From Dendrolimus kikuchii (lineage: Eukaryota > Arthropoda > Insecta > Lepidoptera > Lasiocampidae): a stretch of DNA of 64,000 nt. The translations under genes were made by a program, and so were the position numbers. The stretch covers positions 1,994,001 to 2,058,000 of the forward strand of contig CM034398.1 of the NCBI GenBank assembly GCA_019925095.2, read 5' to 3'. Of this stretch, positions 43,099 through 55,400 are shown in pieces. Numbering within the stretch: position 1 is the first letter of the stretch; each line of letters opens with the position of its first letter. The notes beneath the pieces were generated by a model. The model ran no database searches. It had not been told where the DNA came from and saw only the letters and a program-made list of their open reading frames with translations.

Positions 43099-45413
43099 AT
43101 GTTGGTTCCAAGGTTCAATAAATTTAAGTCCTTATTTAAAGGGATATGTGTGCGTACTTTAGCGACCCAAACAAAGGTTCAAAAGGACAATCCAGTGGTA
43201 TTTGAGAAGCTTACGGGACAGGATAGAGGTATTGCTATATACGGCTTGAATAGCCCCAAGGATAGGAATGCTCTGGGGTTTGAACTGATCGAGGCCATGA
43301 AGGAGGTTAACCAGATTTTAAGGGAAGATACAAAACTGTCTGTAGTTATATTACATAGCTTAGTTCCTGGAATATTTTGTGCTGGTAAGAATATATAACG
43401 CCACTTATATACATCTTGCCTTTTATTGTGTCTTTGGCTTACTGAGTATTCACTTTTGCTACAACTCTATTAATTCTTCGAAATGTAATTCTGTAATATA
43501 CTTCTGTGTAAAACTTATAAAAAAGAGCTTAAGATATCAATTGAATAAGGATATTAAAGAAAAACAATTTTTAGCTAGACATGTTGCTGGGGAGGTTCTT
43601 GCAACTTCTTCTCCTTAACAGCAATAACACATTGCAAAGTGGTGTGCATAGAATAGAAAGTAAATTAAAATTTTAACTTATATGTGGTTCTTCATTGGAA
43701 CTTATTTTGAATAAAATCTTTTGTTTGAATACTAATTTTTATTAATGCTCATGTTACAATATGTGTGCCTGGATTTCCAAAGAATACTTAGGAATGTTTC
43801 TAAGCATCCGAATAGTAACCGCTGGTTAGCAAATAGTTCAACTTTGTGTATCCGTTGTTGTATATTCAAACAGTAATAAATATGAATACTTATAATGTAA
43901 ATAGCACATAGAACATTTACATCCGCTAGCACTTCACACAATCACATAAATACAAGTTGAATAGTTCACTGGGCTGACCTTTGATATTGTTTTTTATATA
44001 TATGTATGTTCAAAAGTTTAGTCCCATGGTTCGTAAAGAAGTGTCGCAAAACGCGCTGATACTGCTGCATTTCACACAAACTCGGTGGCGGGAGGGAGAT
44101 AGACATATATACACATTACTATAGTCAGAGAGAGAAGAGTATAGTATGTAATGTATGAAAGTGTAGCCTGGCAACCACACTTGAAATTCCTGCTTAAATA
44201 ACAAACACAATATTTCTTTTACAATTTTCATTATGACATTTTTTTACCTTTTGACATAAGCCTAACCCCTAAGTTTTTATTATTTCATGCCTTCTCTACC
44301 ATTAATATATTTATATTACCAATTCCAGGTGCAAATCTAAAAGAGCGCTTTCAGATGAAAGATGAAGAGGTTGCCAAATTTGTCAGAGGACTAAGAGGAA
44401 CCTTCATAGAAATTGAAGATCTACCGATGCCAACAATAGCAGCTATTGATGGAGTTGCAGTTGGTGGTGGTCTAGAGCTAGCACTGGCTTGTGATGTTAG
44501 AATAGCAGCTGAGACGGCTAAGTTAGGCCTGGTTGAGACCAGCAGGGGCCTCATTCCTGGAGCTGGAGGCACTCAGAGGTTGCCACGAGCTGTCAATCTT
44601 AACACGGCTAAGGAATTAATATATACCTCTAGGATTGTTACTGGAAAGGAGGCTAAGGAACTAGGTTTGTATCCTATGCTACTGAACTACTATGTTTGTT
44701 TTAATAAAAAGCTTTTTTAGTTAAGTTAAAATACTTTGTGGACACCACACTGCCCAAACACTTATGTTGTTGCTACACTTTGGCTAATGCTAATGCTAGT
44801 GACTGTGTCATACAGATGTGGCTAAGGGTTTAATGCAGGGGTCACCAATTAGTTTCGCTTGAGGTCTTCTTATCTTAAGAAATGAAATGACCATCGCGGT
44901 CCACACATTTTATAGAAAAAATATTTATTAAACAAATGTAATTACGGAAATAACAAAGGTATATTTTTACATATCAATGAGAAAAATGACATATTCCACG
45001 GTCTGCACAAAATGGATCGGCTGTCTGGATGCGGACCGTGGTCCACTATTTGTTGACCCCTGGTTTAATGCATTGTTTGAGATGTGACATTGCTAAAGAT
45101 GTTAAACACTTACAGATTGCAGATAATTCATATGTATAATTTTACAGGCCTAGTAAATCATGCAGTAGCCCAAAATGAAGCAAAGAATGCAGCATTTGAA
45201 AAAGCCCTGGAAATTGCAAGAGAAATAAGCTCAAATGCACCCATAGCTCTGCGCTGTGCGAAGCAGGCCATCAATGAAGGTGTACAGCTAAGTATTAAGG
45301 ATGGATATGAGGTGGAGCAGAAATGCTATGAAATTAACATTCCAACTAAAGACAGGCAGGAGGGAATGATATCCTTTATTGAGAAACGGAAACCTGTTTA
45401 CGAAGGGCACTAG
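43099..45413 (+). CDS. Echdc2: enoyl-CoA hydratase domain protein, mitochondrial, ECHDC2/AUH group; three exons
   Basis: A crotonase-superfamily enzyme, probably in mitochondrial acyl-CoA or branched-chain amino-acid catabolism. Exons: 43099-43384, 44329-44664 and 45148-45413; introns are GT-AG and both junctions are phase 1; about 295 aa. The N terminus (MLVPRFNKFKSLFKGICVR) is basic and without acidic residues, as in a mitochondrial targeting peptide. Family motifs follow: RGIAIYGLNSPKDRNAL, VPGIFCAGANLKERFQM (first oxyanion-hole strand), IAAIDGVAVGGGLELALACD (second), GLVETSRGLIPGAGGTQRLP with the catalytic Glu region, and at the end NIPTKDRQEGMISFIEKRKP. The segments RGLIPGAGGTQRLPR and GLVNHAVAQNE look closer to ECHDC2 than to AUH (methylglutaconyl-CoA hydratase), but the two are close relatives, so the substrate is unsettled. 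A GTG six codons upstream in frame is not the start. Confidence 0.93.
44836..45062. mobile_element. hAT MITE (Charlie-like ends) in Echdc2 intron 2, perfect 8-bp duplication
   Basis: The ends caggggtcaccaa and ttgttgacccctg are inverted repeats. The octamer gtttaatg lies at 44828-44835 and 45063-45070. The subterminal ggaccgtggtccac resembles Charlie-type hAT elements. No coding frame. Confidence 0.92.
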
Positions 45414-48358
45414 TTAACGTAGCATATGTCAATATGCTAAAAATACAGGAAGGAGTTTTGTTTATAGTGATTTAAGTCAATTATTCCACATTTAAGGTTG
45501 AATGAATCAGTTAACAAATTATAGCCATACTTGGTGTTAAGATATTGATTTCTTCATAAATGATTCTTTTACTATAGTTATGTATTTTAACTTGACAATT
45601 TTATCCAATCTATCTAATTATGATGAGAGATAAGATTAAGATTAAGATTTTGTAATATGTATTAGACTTTCGTTTAAAAAAACTTTTTATATTTAGATGT
45701 AGAGAATATATCCACAGCTGGCTGGAATACAATGTATTCCAGCCATATGTGGATATATTCTGAAACTAAGTTGTACATGTGTCATGCATAATGTATGATA
45801 GACAACTGAGGACCACAACCAATATAATAGAATGCTAAGCTATTAGAAAGTGAGAATAAAATATTAAGTACATAATATTTTCCAATATTAAACATCATAT
45901 TTTTATATTGATTTTTTGTTTTTAAATAGTTTATTATATGAGAGTTATTGGTGTTGTAACTTGAACATGCACAAAACACAAAATTTGATGCATTTATCAC
46001 AAGAAATGGCCTCTAGTGGGGTTACAAAGCTTACAAAGATAAGAAAGATTGACATCTGTGTGCAAATTATGTACCCATTATTATACTGCTAAATAATGGA
46101 TAAAAATACTTTTATACACATGTTTACTATTAAAATATATAGTATATTTTAATATTGTTATTGTTGTAGATTATTAATAAATTTATTTTTTAAATCTATG
46201 TAAAGTTTTTTCTAATTTAGTCATATTTCTTTAAAACTACATTTTATATTTTAAGGTGAGAAAATATATGACTTGAAAGTCTAATAGGCCATAGGTAATA
46301 AAGGACCATACTTTTTCCGGCACTTCTATTGCAGGTACAGATAAATTAGTCCTGGTAAAGTTATTACTTTGTTAAAAAAAGTTATATGGATATAGATTAA
46401 CTATTTATTATGATTAATCAAAAGAGAACCATATCTTTTAAGTTTGTCAATTAATATTATCTACAGAGTACATGAATATAACAGGAGAGTATTATCTTTC
46501 TACATTAACATTTAAATGTGAAATAACAATTATGATAAACTTTGTTATCAATATAGGTTTATCAAAAACTTGTTTTTGTAATTTGTCATGGATGGTGACA
46601 TTATCATTACTTGTATTGGTATATAGTGTTTCATCTATGGTTGGGACAGAGAGTAAGTTCATTGCGCTGGATCGGACTGGGCGTAACTACGTTCTAAGTC
46701 TCAGCCTTTCCTTCATAAAAAGCGCGGGGCACATGGGAGGAGGGTGGTTTTAGTGGGTAGTGGGTGTTATCCGTGCAATTTCTCTGAGTCTCCACACAAG
46801 CTGGCTTGATTAGTGTTCGGATTGCCCCTTGTCAAAGGGGAAAGCCCTCATGATCAACTATGGTCTAATCCCTTGCAAAGGACCCAGTATTGTGCGTAAA
46901 TAGCATTTCCCCCGCCTTAAAAATAAAATAAAATAGTAAGTTCATCCAAACCCTATGTGCAGCAGTGCAGCTATCCTCTCCCATTATATTAATGTGTACT
47001 CTGTGACCTATTCACAGCATCAGACCAAACTGTATGAAACCCAACAAAAAATTTCCTTGCATCATCATCAGAATTATTAGCACAAAGTCAAAATGACCCC
47101 ACGTGGTTTTGAAATTGTAAATAGATTTGACCAGGCTTATTTTAAAGATTCTAGGTTTTCTTATCACTCTATCCTACAGGAACTCTTGCAGTTTCTAAGA
47201 TATAAAGTCCTAATATCCAGTGCTCATAGCTGGTACAGCCTTGGCCATTGGTCAAAAGTATTCTGGAACTTTCAAATAGGGATGTCAAAATCTGTGAAAT
47301 GTTCACACCAATCCACAGTATGCTATTGAGCAATTTGCCATGACTAGATTTATTGACAAAATCAACAGCGAATACACAAATATAATATAAAATAGTTTAC
47401 AATAAAAAGTAAGGCCAGTAACAGGTTTTCCTTATTAACTACCACTTTAGTAACAATTTTACAAAGCAAATTTTGAATTTAAACAAATAAAGTAAAGTAA
47501 AGTCGGGTTGTGTTATGTAAAATTCAGCAAGTCATTAATGTTACTTTTAAATTTGTATTTGAATTTATCTTTATATTAATAGACTGTTTCATCTAAGTAA
47601 TAGACCCAAAAAGGGGCGCACATTGGTCATAACAGACCGTGAAGACCGAAAATTGTAGAGAGAATTGATTGAAAATTGGAAGAAACCAGAGCTCACTGCT
47701 GATCTATCAGAAAGTTTTAACATGTATCTACTTGCACCACTCGTAGACAGCTACAAGACGCTGGTTTCAAAGGCTGTAAATTCGGGAAGAAGCCATACAT
47801 GGCTCTCCCTGACAAGATTAAAATATCATGGTACGAGTCAGCTCAAAACACTAGTTTCACCCAACAAGATTAACTCAGAATAAGAATAAACCTAAATGGC
47901 ACTTTGTTGTTCGTGCCTACCCCGCAAGGGAATTGGCGTGAAGTTATGTATGTATGTATGTATGTAAGATTAACTCAAATATTAATATCATCAGGTGAAT
48001 TACAATTTAAGGTAAGTTTATCACTTTAATTATCTGAGCACTTGTAACTTTCCTTAGAAAACAAAAAAAATTAATGAAATGATTTTCTACAAAATTTATT
48101 CACATTTCAGATTTTTAACACAATGTATATGACAAAATGTACTAAAAAAAAAATTAAGTTCTAAAACAGAAACAAACTACATAAGACATTTGAGAGTAAG
48201 CTCTCAGGTTCCCCTTTTTGTTTCAATTTAAACTCCTCTCCTAAGAGCTTATTAAAGATGTTATATTATACAAATTTGGGATTTAATCTATCAGTAAAAC
48301 AAGCTGAATGGTTACTAATGTAATTTATATGGCCATTTTTATAAAAAATAAATTATAC
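45414..48358. other. intergenic between convergent Echdc2 and phosphomannomutase
   Basis: The Echdc2 3' UTR follows; AATAAA at 45855-45860 is one candidate poly(A) signal. A block at 46640-46920 (ggatcggactgggcgtaac, gcggggcacatggg, cgccttaaaaataaaa) looks like a decayed retroelement 3' end. Apart from the small RTE insert at 47878 no other feature is supported. Confidence 0.5.
47878..47965 (+). mobile_element. 88-bp RTE LINE 3' end with perfect 12-bp target duplication
   Basis: Gaataagaataaacctaaat, gttcgtgcctaccccgcaag, ggcgtgaagttatgtatg tail. The 12-mer aagattaactca flanks it (47866-47877 and 47966-47977). Confidence 0.93.
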
Positions 48359-49111
48359 TTAGTCAATACTAAGGCACTGTATTAACAGCTGTTTTGTGTC
48401 ATCAGGTGAGGTCACTTTATGCCCAATTGTTCTTGAATCATTGTAGATCTCATAATCATTGCCACCAGACTCGGTTTTATCTCCAAAGAAATGTATCTCA
48501 TCAAAACTTTCATTTGCTACATGGTTTAAGCAGTATGTCTTATCCCATCCTGCAGGAAACACGTCTACACTGATCTGGCCTCCCAGAGCAAACATAAGGC
48601 CAGAGCCTTTGAACTCTTCTGTTAATGTATCTACAAACTTCTGTCTTATTTTATGCACAGCATCATACTTCACAAACTCGTCTCTCACTTCTTGACTACA
48701 TGATCTACCTACAGGGCATATATTTATCATACTAGATCTAAACTCAATAAAGTTGCCACGCTTGGCTGGTAGCTCTATCTTTGACATGTAGCCTAGAGCA
48801 AAATTAATCAATTTCTGAAGCTTTGCCTCTCCAAAATGAGTCAGAATACTCTCGGAGGATATTAACTTGCCACCCCTGTATTGTACTAAGCCATTTTCAC
48901 AGAATACATAGTCTAAGTTTTCCACAACATCTTCACCACCTATTTGTTCAGATATCTTGGCATAATCTGATCCACTGACTAGTCCTACAGCAACTTTTGA
49001 CTGCACCTTTTCTAATAAAAATGATTTCAGCTCCTCTGTGATCACTTGCCTAGGTTTCGTCAGCGTTCCATCAACGTCGAACAAATACAAGATAGATTTT
49101 CTACCGGCCAT
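48359..49111 (-). CDS. Pmm2: phosphomannomutase (PMM1/PMM2 family), 250 aa, single exon
   Basis: Converts mannose-6-phosphate to mannose-1-phosphate in the cytosol, the step that feeds GDP-mannose for N-glycosylation and GPI anchors. The HAD-type phosphorylation motif LFDVDGTLT puts the nucleophile Asp at residue 12 and the acid/base Asp at 14. Then follow VGLVSGSDYAKISEQIGG, YVFCENGLVQY, the cap-domain RGNFIEFRSSMINICPVGRS, CSQEVRDEF, IRQKF, GGQISVDVFPAGWDKTYCL and the metal-site FFGDKTESGGNDYEI. Length (human PMM2 246 aa) and every motif agree, so the enzyme is predicted active. There is no intron. The start at 49111 gives the family-length N terminus. It is divergent from SGSH, with 190 bp between the two start codons. 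PMM1 versus PMM2 cannot be separated; insects normally have one gene. Confidence 0.96.
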   Translation of the reverse strand: MAGRKSILYLFDVDGTLTKPRQVITEELKSFLLEKVQSKVAVGLVSGSDYAKISEQIGGEDVVENLDYVFCENGLVQYRGGKLISSESILTHFGEAKLQKLINFALGYMSKIELPAKRGNFIEFRSSMINICPVGRSCSQEVRDEFVKYDAVHKIRQKFVDTLTEEFKGSGLMFALGGQISVDVFPAGWDKTYCLNHVANESFDEIHFFGDKTESGGNDYEIYNDSRTIGHKVTSPDDTKQLLIQCLSID

Positions 49112-49301
49112 GCTTAGATTTCCGCTTAATAAATAAACCTACTTAATCTAGTTTGAATTTTGGTGGCAAAGCTAAACCGGTCAATAAGTAAGTAGGGCAC
49201 TGGGAAAGGCAGCAAAGCAAAGTGCCAACACTTCACTTCGACAGCTTTCGACACGTCAACCAGTTCCACTGGAGCAAGCACTTTGTTATCGACTTTACGA
49301 G
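49112..49301. promoter_or_regulatory. shared intergenic promoter region of Pmm2 and SGSH
   Basis: Only 190 bp separate the two divergent start codons, and this must hold both 5' UTRs and core promoters. No TATA box or other named motif is convincing. Inference from layout. Confidence 0.6.
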
Positions 49302-49401
49302 ATGGCAAGCGTGCCGGCCGCTGTTTACGTGATACTGCTGTGTTTTTGTGTGACTGAGACAGTTTTATCTGATAAAACGCGGAACGTACTCATCCTATTG
49401 G
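49302..49401 (+). CDS. SGSH: SGSH exon 1: signal peptide
   Basis: Encodes [19 protein letters not shown], a hydrophobic signal peptide, then KTRNVLILL. Donor GTAAGA at 49402, phase 1. Confidence 0.92.
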
Positions 49402-52400
49402 GTAAGATAAACACATTTATGATGCAATAACATAAATTATTTGCTTGCAGAAAGCGAACATTTCCTACGATTTTTGACATTTTATTGACAGTTACGGTTC
49501 ATTCACCCAGTACCAGCACCCCTGAACTTGATCGTGATTCATATGACGAATCATAACAAAATATTTATCTTTGTAAAACTTAAAAAGTAATTAATAATTT
49601 ATCATTCTTATTCCTGGAGTTATAAAAATATATAGAAACATATAGCAAAAATATTTTCATAAAGGTTTAGTCTTTAGTCATTTGTTTTGTTCCGTTATAC
49701 GTAAAATTAACACAATTTTAATACCAACCCTAAACACATGATTGTGATAAAAGCCAAGTTCTAAAAATTATTATTATTTAAGATATAATTTTAACAATAA
49801 CTTAAGCAAGCTTTTAAATTCACGCTTTTTATGTAGATTGTTTTAGTATTTCTTGTATAGTTCCCGGCACACATCCTGAGCGGTCAGTGGAATTCTAGAA
49901 ATTGCTTTACGCATTGAGAGTAGCCAATGTGATGCTATTGATCAAAATAACAAAAACATTCTGTTTTTGTCCCTTTACTACATCATACGGCGAAAAAGAA
50001 GCCCAATATCACTGTACATAAGCAAATTAATGTACTGCGTACACTTATAACTCGATGGCCGGGAACTTTGAAGATTTGTCAAATACCCGATTACCTTCAT
50101 AAAATAGATTTTTCGAATGCACAGCGGATGATGGTGGCTTTGAAATTGGCGCGTATTTAAACAAGATATGCCAGACACCGAACATCGACGCACTGGCGCA
50201 GCGCAGTGTTATATTCAACAACGCGTTCACTTCCGTCAGTAGCTGCTCACCCAGGTACATACATCGCCAGGCAACTTTTTAACTTTTAAGTCGGGTATTT
50301 AAAATATAAAATACAAAATACAGCATTTCAACTATATGTATTTAAAATACAAAATACAAATTACAAAATACAAAATACAGTCAGGTGTTAGGTTATGTAA
50401 ATAAAATACTCACAAAAATCAAATAATAATAATTATTAGGTCCCTTGCCTATGAAATTGCCGTTTTTTCTGAAATAAGTTAACCTAATTTTATTATATTT
50501 TTTTATTCTAATCTCCACGGCCTTGAAGATAGGGATCTTCCATCTTGTAGGTACGCGTAGATTTTGGTGGTTCCACCCGAATCTATGCGTGCGTATATCG
50601 GTCCCATGGCAGGGAATGCACAAAGACTGAAACAGCTTGCTTTTTTGAACTCGTTCATGAGGTGATCGACAAAGTTTTTGGGCAGTATCCTTTAGCAGAG
50701 GTAGTCATACTCGAAATTTTAATGCTCATTACGTTGAGTGGTTGGGTTCCTCGAGAATTGATCTGTCAGGAACTACTGCCTACGATTTTGCTCTCGCCCA
50801 TGGATTCACTCAGGTGATTACGGAGTTTACCCGAATACCGGATAGAGTGGATCATGAGTCTTCTTTGCTGGATCTTCTGCTGACCACACACCCGGAGAAC
50901 TACCAGATCTCCATCAGTGCTCCACTGGGAACCTCTGATCATTGTCTGGTATCTTCGGTGGTGCCCCTTTCCTATTCCTGATCGGACTCGTTCCGCTGGA
51001 CGACGGAACGTGTGGCGATACAGGTCAGCAGATTGGGATGAACTCCATGGAGGCAGTTATGTTTCTCGTCGGAAGATTCTGATCCGAGCACAGACTGGAT
51101 CGCCGATGTAATACTGCAGGGAATAGAATGTTTAATTCCAAACTCAACTGTACCTATCGGTGGTACGAGTAAACCACCATGGTTCGATAAGTCCAGCAGT
51201 GAGGCTGTAAAGCTAAAGCAACAGGCTTATCGAGCCTGGACTGCAGCGCGGGTTCGTCAGGATCCAAGTTCCTCTGACCTGAAAAAGAGGTACAATTCCG
51301 CCCCCAGGTCCCTAAAAAAACAGCGCAAAATTCGATTACATCGACAGAATTGGTGAGCGCCTCTCTAGCTACTCTTCTGGGACTAGAGCTATTTGGGCCC
51401 TCACCAAAGCTGTCCAAGGAAACTTTTGTCGGGCGTCTCTTCCACCTCTGCGCACAGTGGACGACCGTCTGGTACACGCCGCCAAAGATAAAGTCAATCT
51501 TCTGGGTGAAATCTTTGCGGCCAATTCAACTCTTGAGACATAGGAGAAACTCCACCTACAATCCCTGTGTAAGTCTAGAATGTCGGAGGTGCGCTTTACT
51601 CAAAAAGCAGTCCGATGTGCTCTCTTCTCCCTCGACGTCAAAAAGTCTTCTGGCCCTGATGGCATTCCTGCCATTGTGCTGCAGACGTGTTTAGCTGAGC
51701 TGTCCCCAGCCAGTCCTTGCCCGACGTTTCACTCTCTCTTACTACAAGGGTTGTGTCCTCACTTCGTGGAAGATTGCCCACGTGCACCTTGTCCCCAAAA
51801 AAGGGTACGTAACAGACACGTCGAATAGGCCTATAGCAATAACCTTTTTGCTCTCAATAGTGATGGAGCGCATTATCAACGCGCAGCTCCTGTGTTACGT
51901 CGAAGATTACCAGCTGCTAAACGATCGGCAATACGGCTTCCGCCACAGTCGCTCAGCTCAAGATCTCTTGGTTTACCTAACCCACCGTTGGGCTGAAGCC
52001 ATTGAGAGCAAAGGGGAAGCACTGGCAGTTAGTCTAGAATTCTAGATATTGCTAAGGCCTTCGACCGGATCTGGCACAGGGCTCTTCTATCGGAGCGGCC
52101 ATCGTATGAAATACCCGAAGGGCCTTGCACCTGGCTATCCATCTCTTTTGATGAGCGCAGTATTCAAGTCGTTGTCGACGGTTGTTGCTCAAGTTTCAAG
52201 CCCATCAACGCTGGTGTGCCCCAGGGTTGTGTGCTATCGCCAACGTTGTTCATCTTACATATCATTGATATGTTGTCTATTCGCAACATTCATTCCAATG
52301 CGGATGACAGCACAGGCGATGCGCAGTACTCTGGTCGTGCAAACGTCCCTCGATCATTTGTGGAGGAAAGTTGGGTTAGACTTGTATCTGAAGTAGAGTA

Positions 52401-55400
52401 TTCCTTAGAGAGAGTCTCTGAATGGGGGAGACAAAACCTTGTCTATTTTAACCCCAAGAAGACATAGGTCTACGTATTATCTGCCAAAAAAACTCCATTC
52501 GAGCAATCGCTTCAGTTCCAAGGAACTCCCCTTACCACCTCCAAGAGTATTCGGATCCTCAGTGTTGACATCGCGAACGATGTTCAGGGGCCATCTTGAA
52601 GGCAAGGCAAAACTTGCCTCTAAGAAGCTGGGAATGTTAAACCGGTCCAAGCAGTACTTCACACCGCGGCAACGCTTTGTGCTTTGTAAAACCCAGGTGA
52701 GCCCGCATATGGAGTACTGCTCACACTTTTGGGCTGGAGCACCTGGCTACCAACTCGATCCCCTAGACTGTATTCAACGTCGAGCCGTTCACGTTGTTGA
52801 TGATCCCATACTCACAGATGGTCTAGATACGCTTGGCCTTATGAGAGACTTCGCTCTCTCTACGTATTCTACTGACTGTATAACGGAGTGTATTCGGAAG
52901 AACTGTATAGAATGGTGTATTCGTCCTCTTTCTACCACCGAACCGCTCACCATGTGTTGGGATTTCACCCCCACTTCCTTAAGCCGCTTCGCTCATGTAC
53001 GCAACGGTTCTGTAGATCCTTTTTCCTGCATACCGTGGGGATTTGGAATGAGCTCCCAGCCGAGGTTTTTCCACAGCGCTACGATATGGAGTTTTTCAAA
53101 AAGGGTGTCATAAAATTTCTTCGAGGCTGGCAGCGGGTTGATTAAATCTCTGGTGTTGCAAATGTCCATAAGCGACAGTAACCGCTTTCCATCAGGTGGG
53201 CCGTCAGCCTGTCTGTTGTACTCCAGCTATAAAGAAAGGTCGAAATTTCCAGAATGGAAGCGGGCAAACCAATAACAAGTGGTACGTTCATTGTAGTGTT
53301 CGCTCATAAAGGTTGTTGATGTTGCTTGTCGCTCTTGCCGCGTTGCTGCCACGACGGTACTCTTATTCCATAATTACTCGAATTTTTAACTATCCATGAT
53401 GATGAAAAAGATTCAAATGCGAAGAAAACATAACACTTATCAATAAACAAATGACTGATTTTAAAAAAAGAATTTCATGTTTTCAAAGTAAAATTAATTT
53501 GAAATTATATATCTTAGCGAAACAAAAATATTTCTTTTAAATGGCCAGTACTGCAGAACTTATCTAATATTTAGCATGGTGTTTATACAGGTAATTTTAA
53601 GAGTACCACGAGGCAGCTAGTCCTAGTTTAGGACATTCTAAACAGGGTTACATTGTGTGGCGACATTAATACCAACATTATAAGTAAGCACGCAAGCGCG
53701 AAGCTAATATTAGTCTGTGTAGCATGCAAAACAGCACGCCGTTAGGAGTTTTTGGCGGGAACTGAAAGGGGACGTTGTGCTGTGCAGTTTTATTTTCTAA
53801 AAATGTGTGAAATTACTCTAAAATGAACAATAGTTGTAGGATATTGATAGTTTTTGAGTAGTAATTATGTGTTTTTGCGAGAAATGTGAACTATATAGCC
53901 AAATGTGGCCTTTCGAGTTTTCACAAGAACTCCATTGGATGACGTCGATTGTAGCCTACAATACAAGGGCGCCTGGCTTAAAGGCCTAGTTGCCAAGCTT
54001 TAAACATAAAAAAAAGCACGCCGTTTTATGATAGCGCGGGCTCACAGCGTTCCCGCAGATTCTCTTGGCGCGAAAACACCATCTATCAAAAACCGAACGA
54101 TAGTTCGGAATCGGAACAGTTCGACACACGTCTTCAACGCGGACACATGAAATTTGTGGTCGGGTACAAAGTCCGTTCTCGCGCTTGCTGCTTGCCCTCA
54201 CCTAAACAAAAATCCTTCTGATTGTAAATAACATATAGAGAGTATGTGTGTATTAAAAGTGTACATACTATACGAAGTTATCTTTTATTCCCCGTACACC
54301 ACTCAACGAATAACCGACAACCATCCACACACATCCCTCATATTGCATATTCTTGGTTGTCAACCTCGATGACAATAAATTGCTTTCCTCCAGAGTTCTC
54401 TTTAAGCAGAGTAGAGTCATATTTATAGTAATTTGGAACTGGTCGGGAATGTAATCAGTTCACCTTTTTGAGACTGCTTCTGAATCTCTTATTTATAACT
54501 TATCCAGTGACCAGGGCTCTTGTTATGCTGTCTGGGTTATGACAAACAATAAAAACTGCGCTAATAGGACGCTATTAGAACTATCATTCTAAGACAACTT
54601 TAAATTTAATAAGAATATTTATGGTTTTTCAGGTATAATTGGTAAGAAGCACGTAGGTCCAGCCAGTGTATACAAGTTCGATTATGAGCAGACAGAAGAA
54701 AATAACCATATCAACCAAGTCGGGAGAAATATTACACATATCAAACTCCTGGCAAGGGAGTTCCTTGCCAACGCTAAAAAGGATGACAAGTGAGTAAAAC
54801 CTCTAATTTGATTTTTCTTCTTTTCGGCAGTTCGCTCATTACTGAGAAACTTGACCTCGATGACAATAATTAATCGCGCTCCGCAAGTGAGATCCGTTTT
54901 GGGATACTCAAAATTTGATTTTATTAAATTAATTTTATGTATTATGCACGTCTTCACTTATATTGTCTATATAATCAATTCGACTAAAGACTACCCAAGT
55001 ACCCACCAGAAATCTCTTTCATGTCCCTATATGTAGTATCAAGAACACGTGGATGAAGTCATGGCGTTAGAGTGTTGTTGTTGGTACCAACTGCAAGCTT
55101 ACTCCACTTAATCTAATTTATAAACATGTTTTTTTTGCAGACCGTTCTTCTTGTATGTGGGTTTCCACGACCCGCACCGCTGCGGCCACACTGAGCCCCA
55201 GTACGGGCCGTTCTGCGAGAGATTCGGCTCCGGGGAGGAGGGCATGGGCCACATCCCAGACTGGCAGCCGTGGTACTACCAGTGGGATGAGATACAGCTA
55301 CCTTATTTTGTTCAGGTAAGGAGAGGCAATAATAAAAGTCTAATAAGCTAGCTAAATAAATTTGTTATATCAAAAAACCAGAGTTATTTTACTAAATTTT

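Larger units (their letters stand above)
50255..54632 (+). other. SGSH interval in which the expected third exon is not found
   Basis: The exon should begin with S-R of C-x-P-S-R and run to the T before GIIGKK, about 140 nt of length 3n+2. I read 50255-50620 and 53240-54632 in three frames and found no LLTGLPxHQNG or related coding. The middle is LINE sequence (50620-53240); 53744-54014 is a family A retroposon. Confidence 0.75.

Noticed and set aside
46472..46753. Small membrane protein open frame
   Set aside because: It runs into a block that looks like a retroelement 3' end; no splice or homology support.
51580..53145. Active LINE reverse transcriptase gene
   Set aside because: Multiple frame shifts and a changed catalytic box (NADD) show a dead copy.
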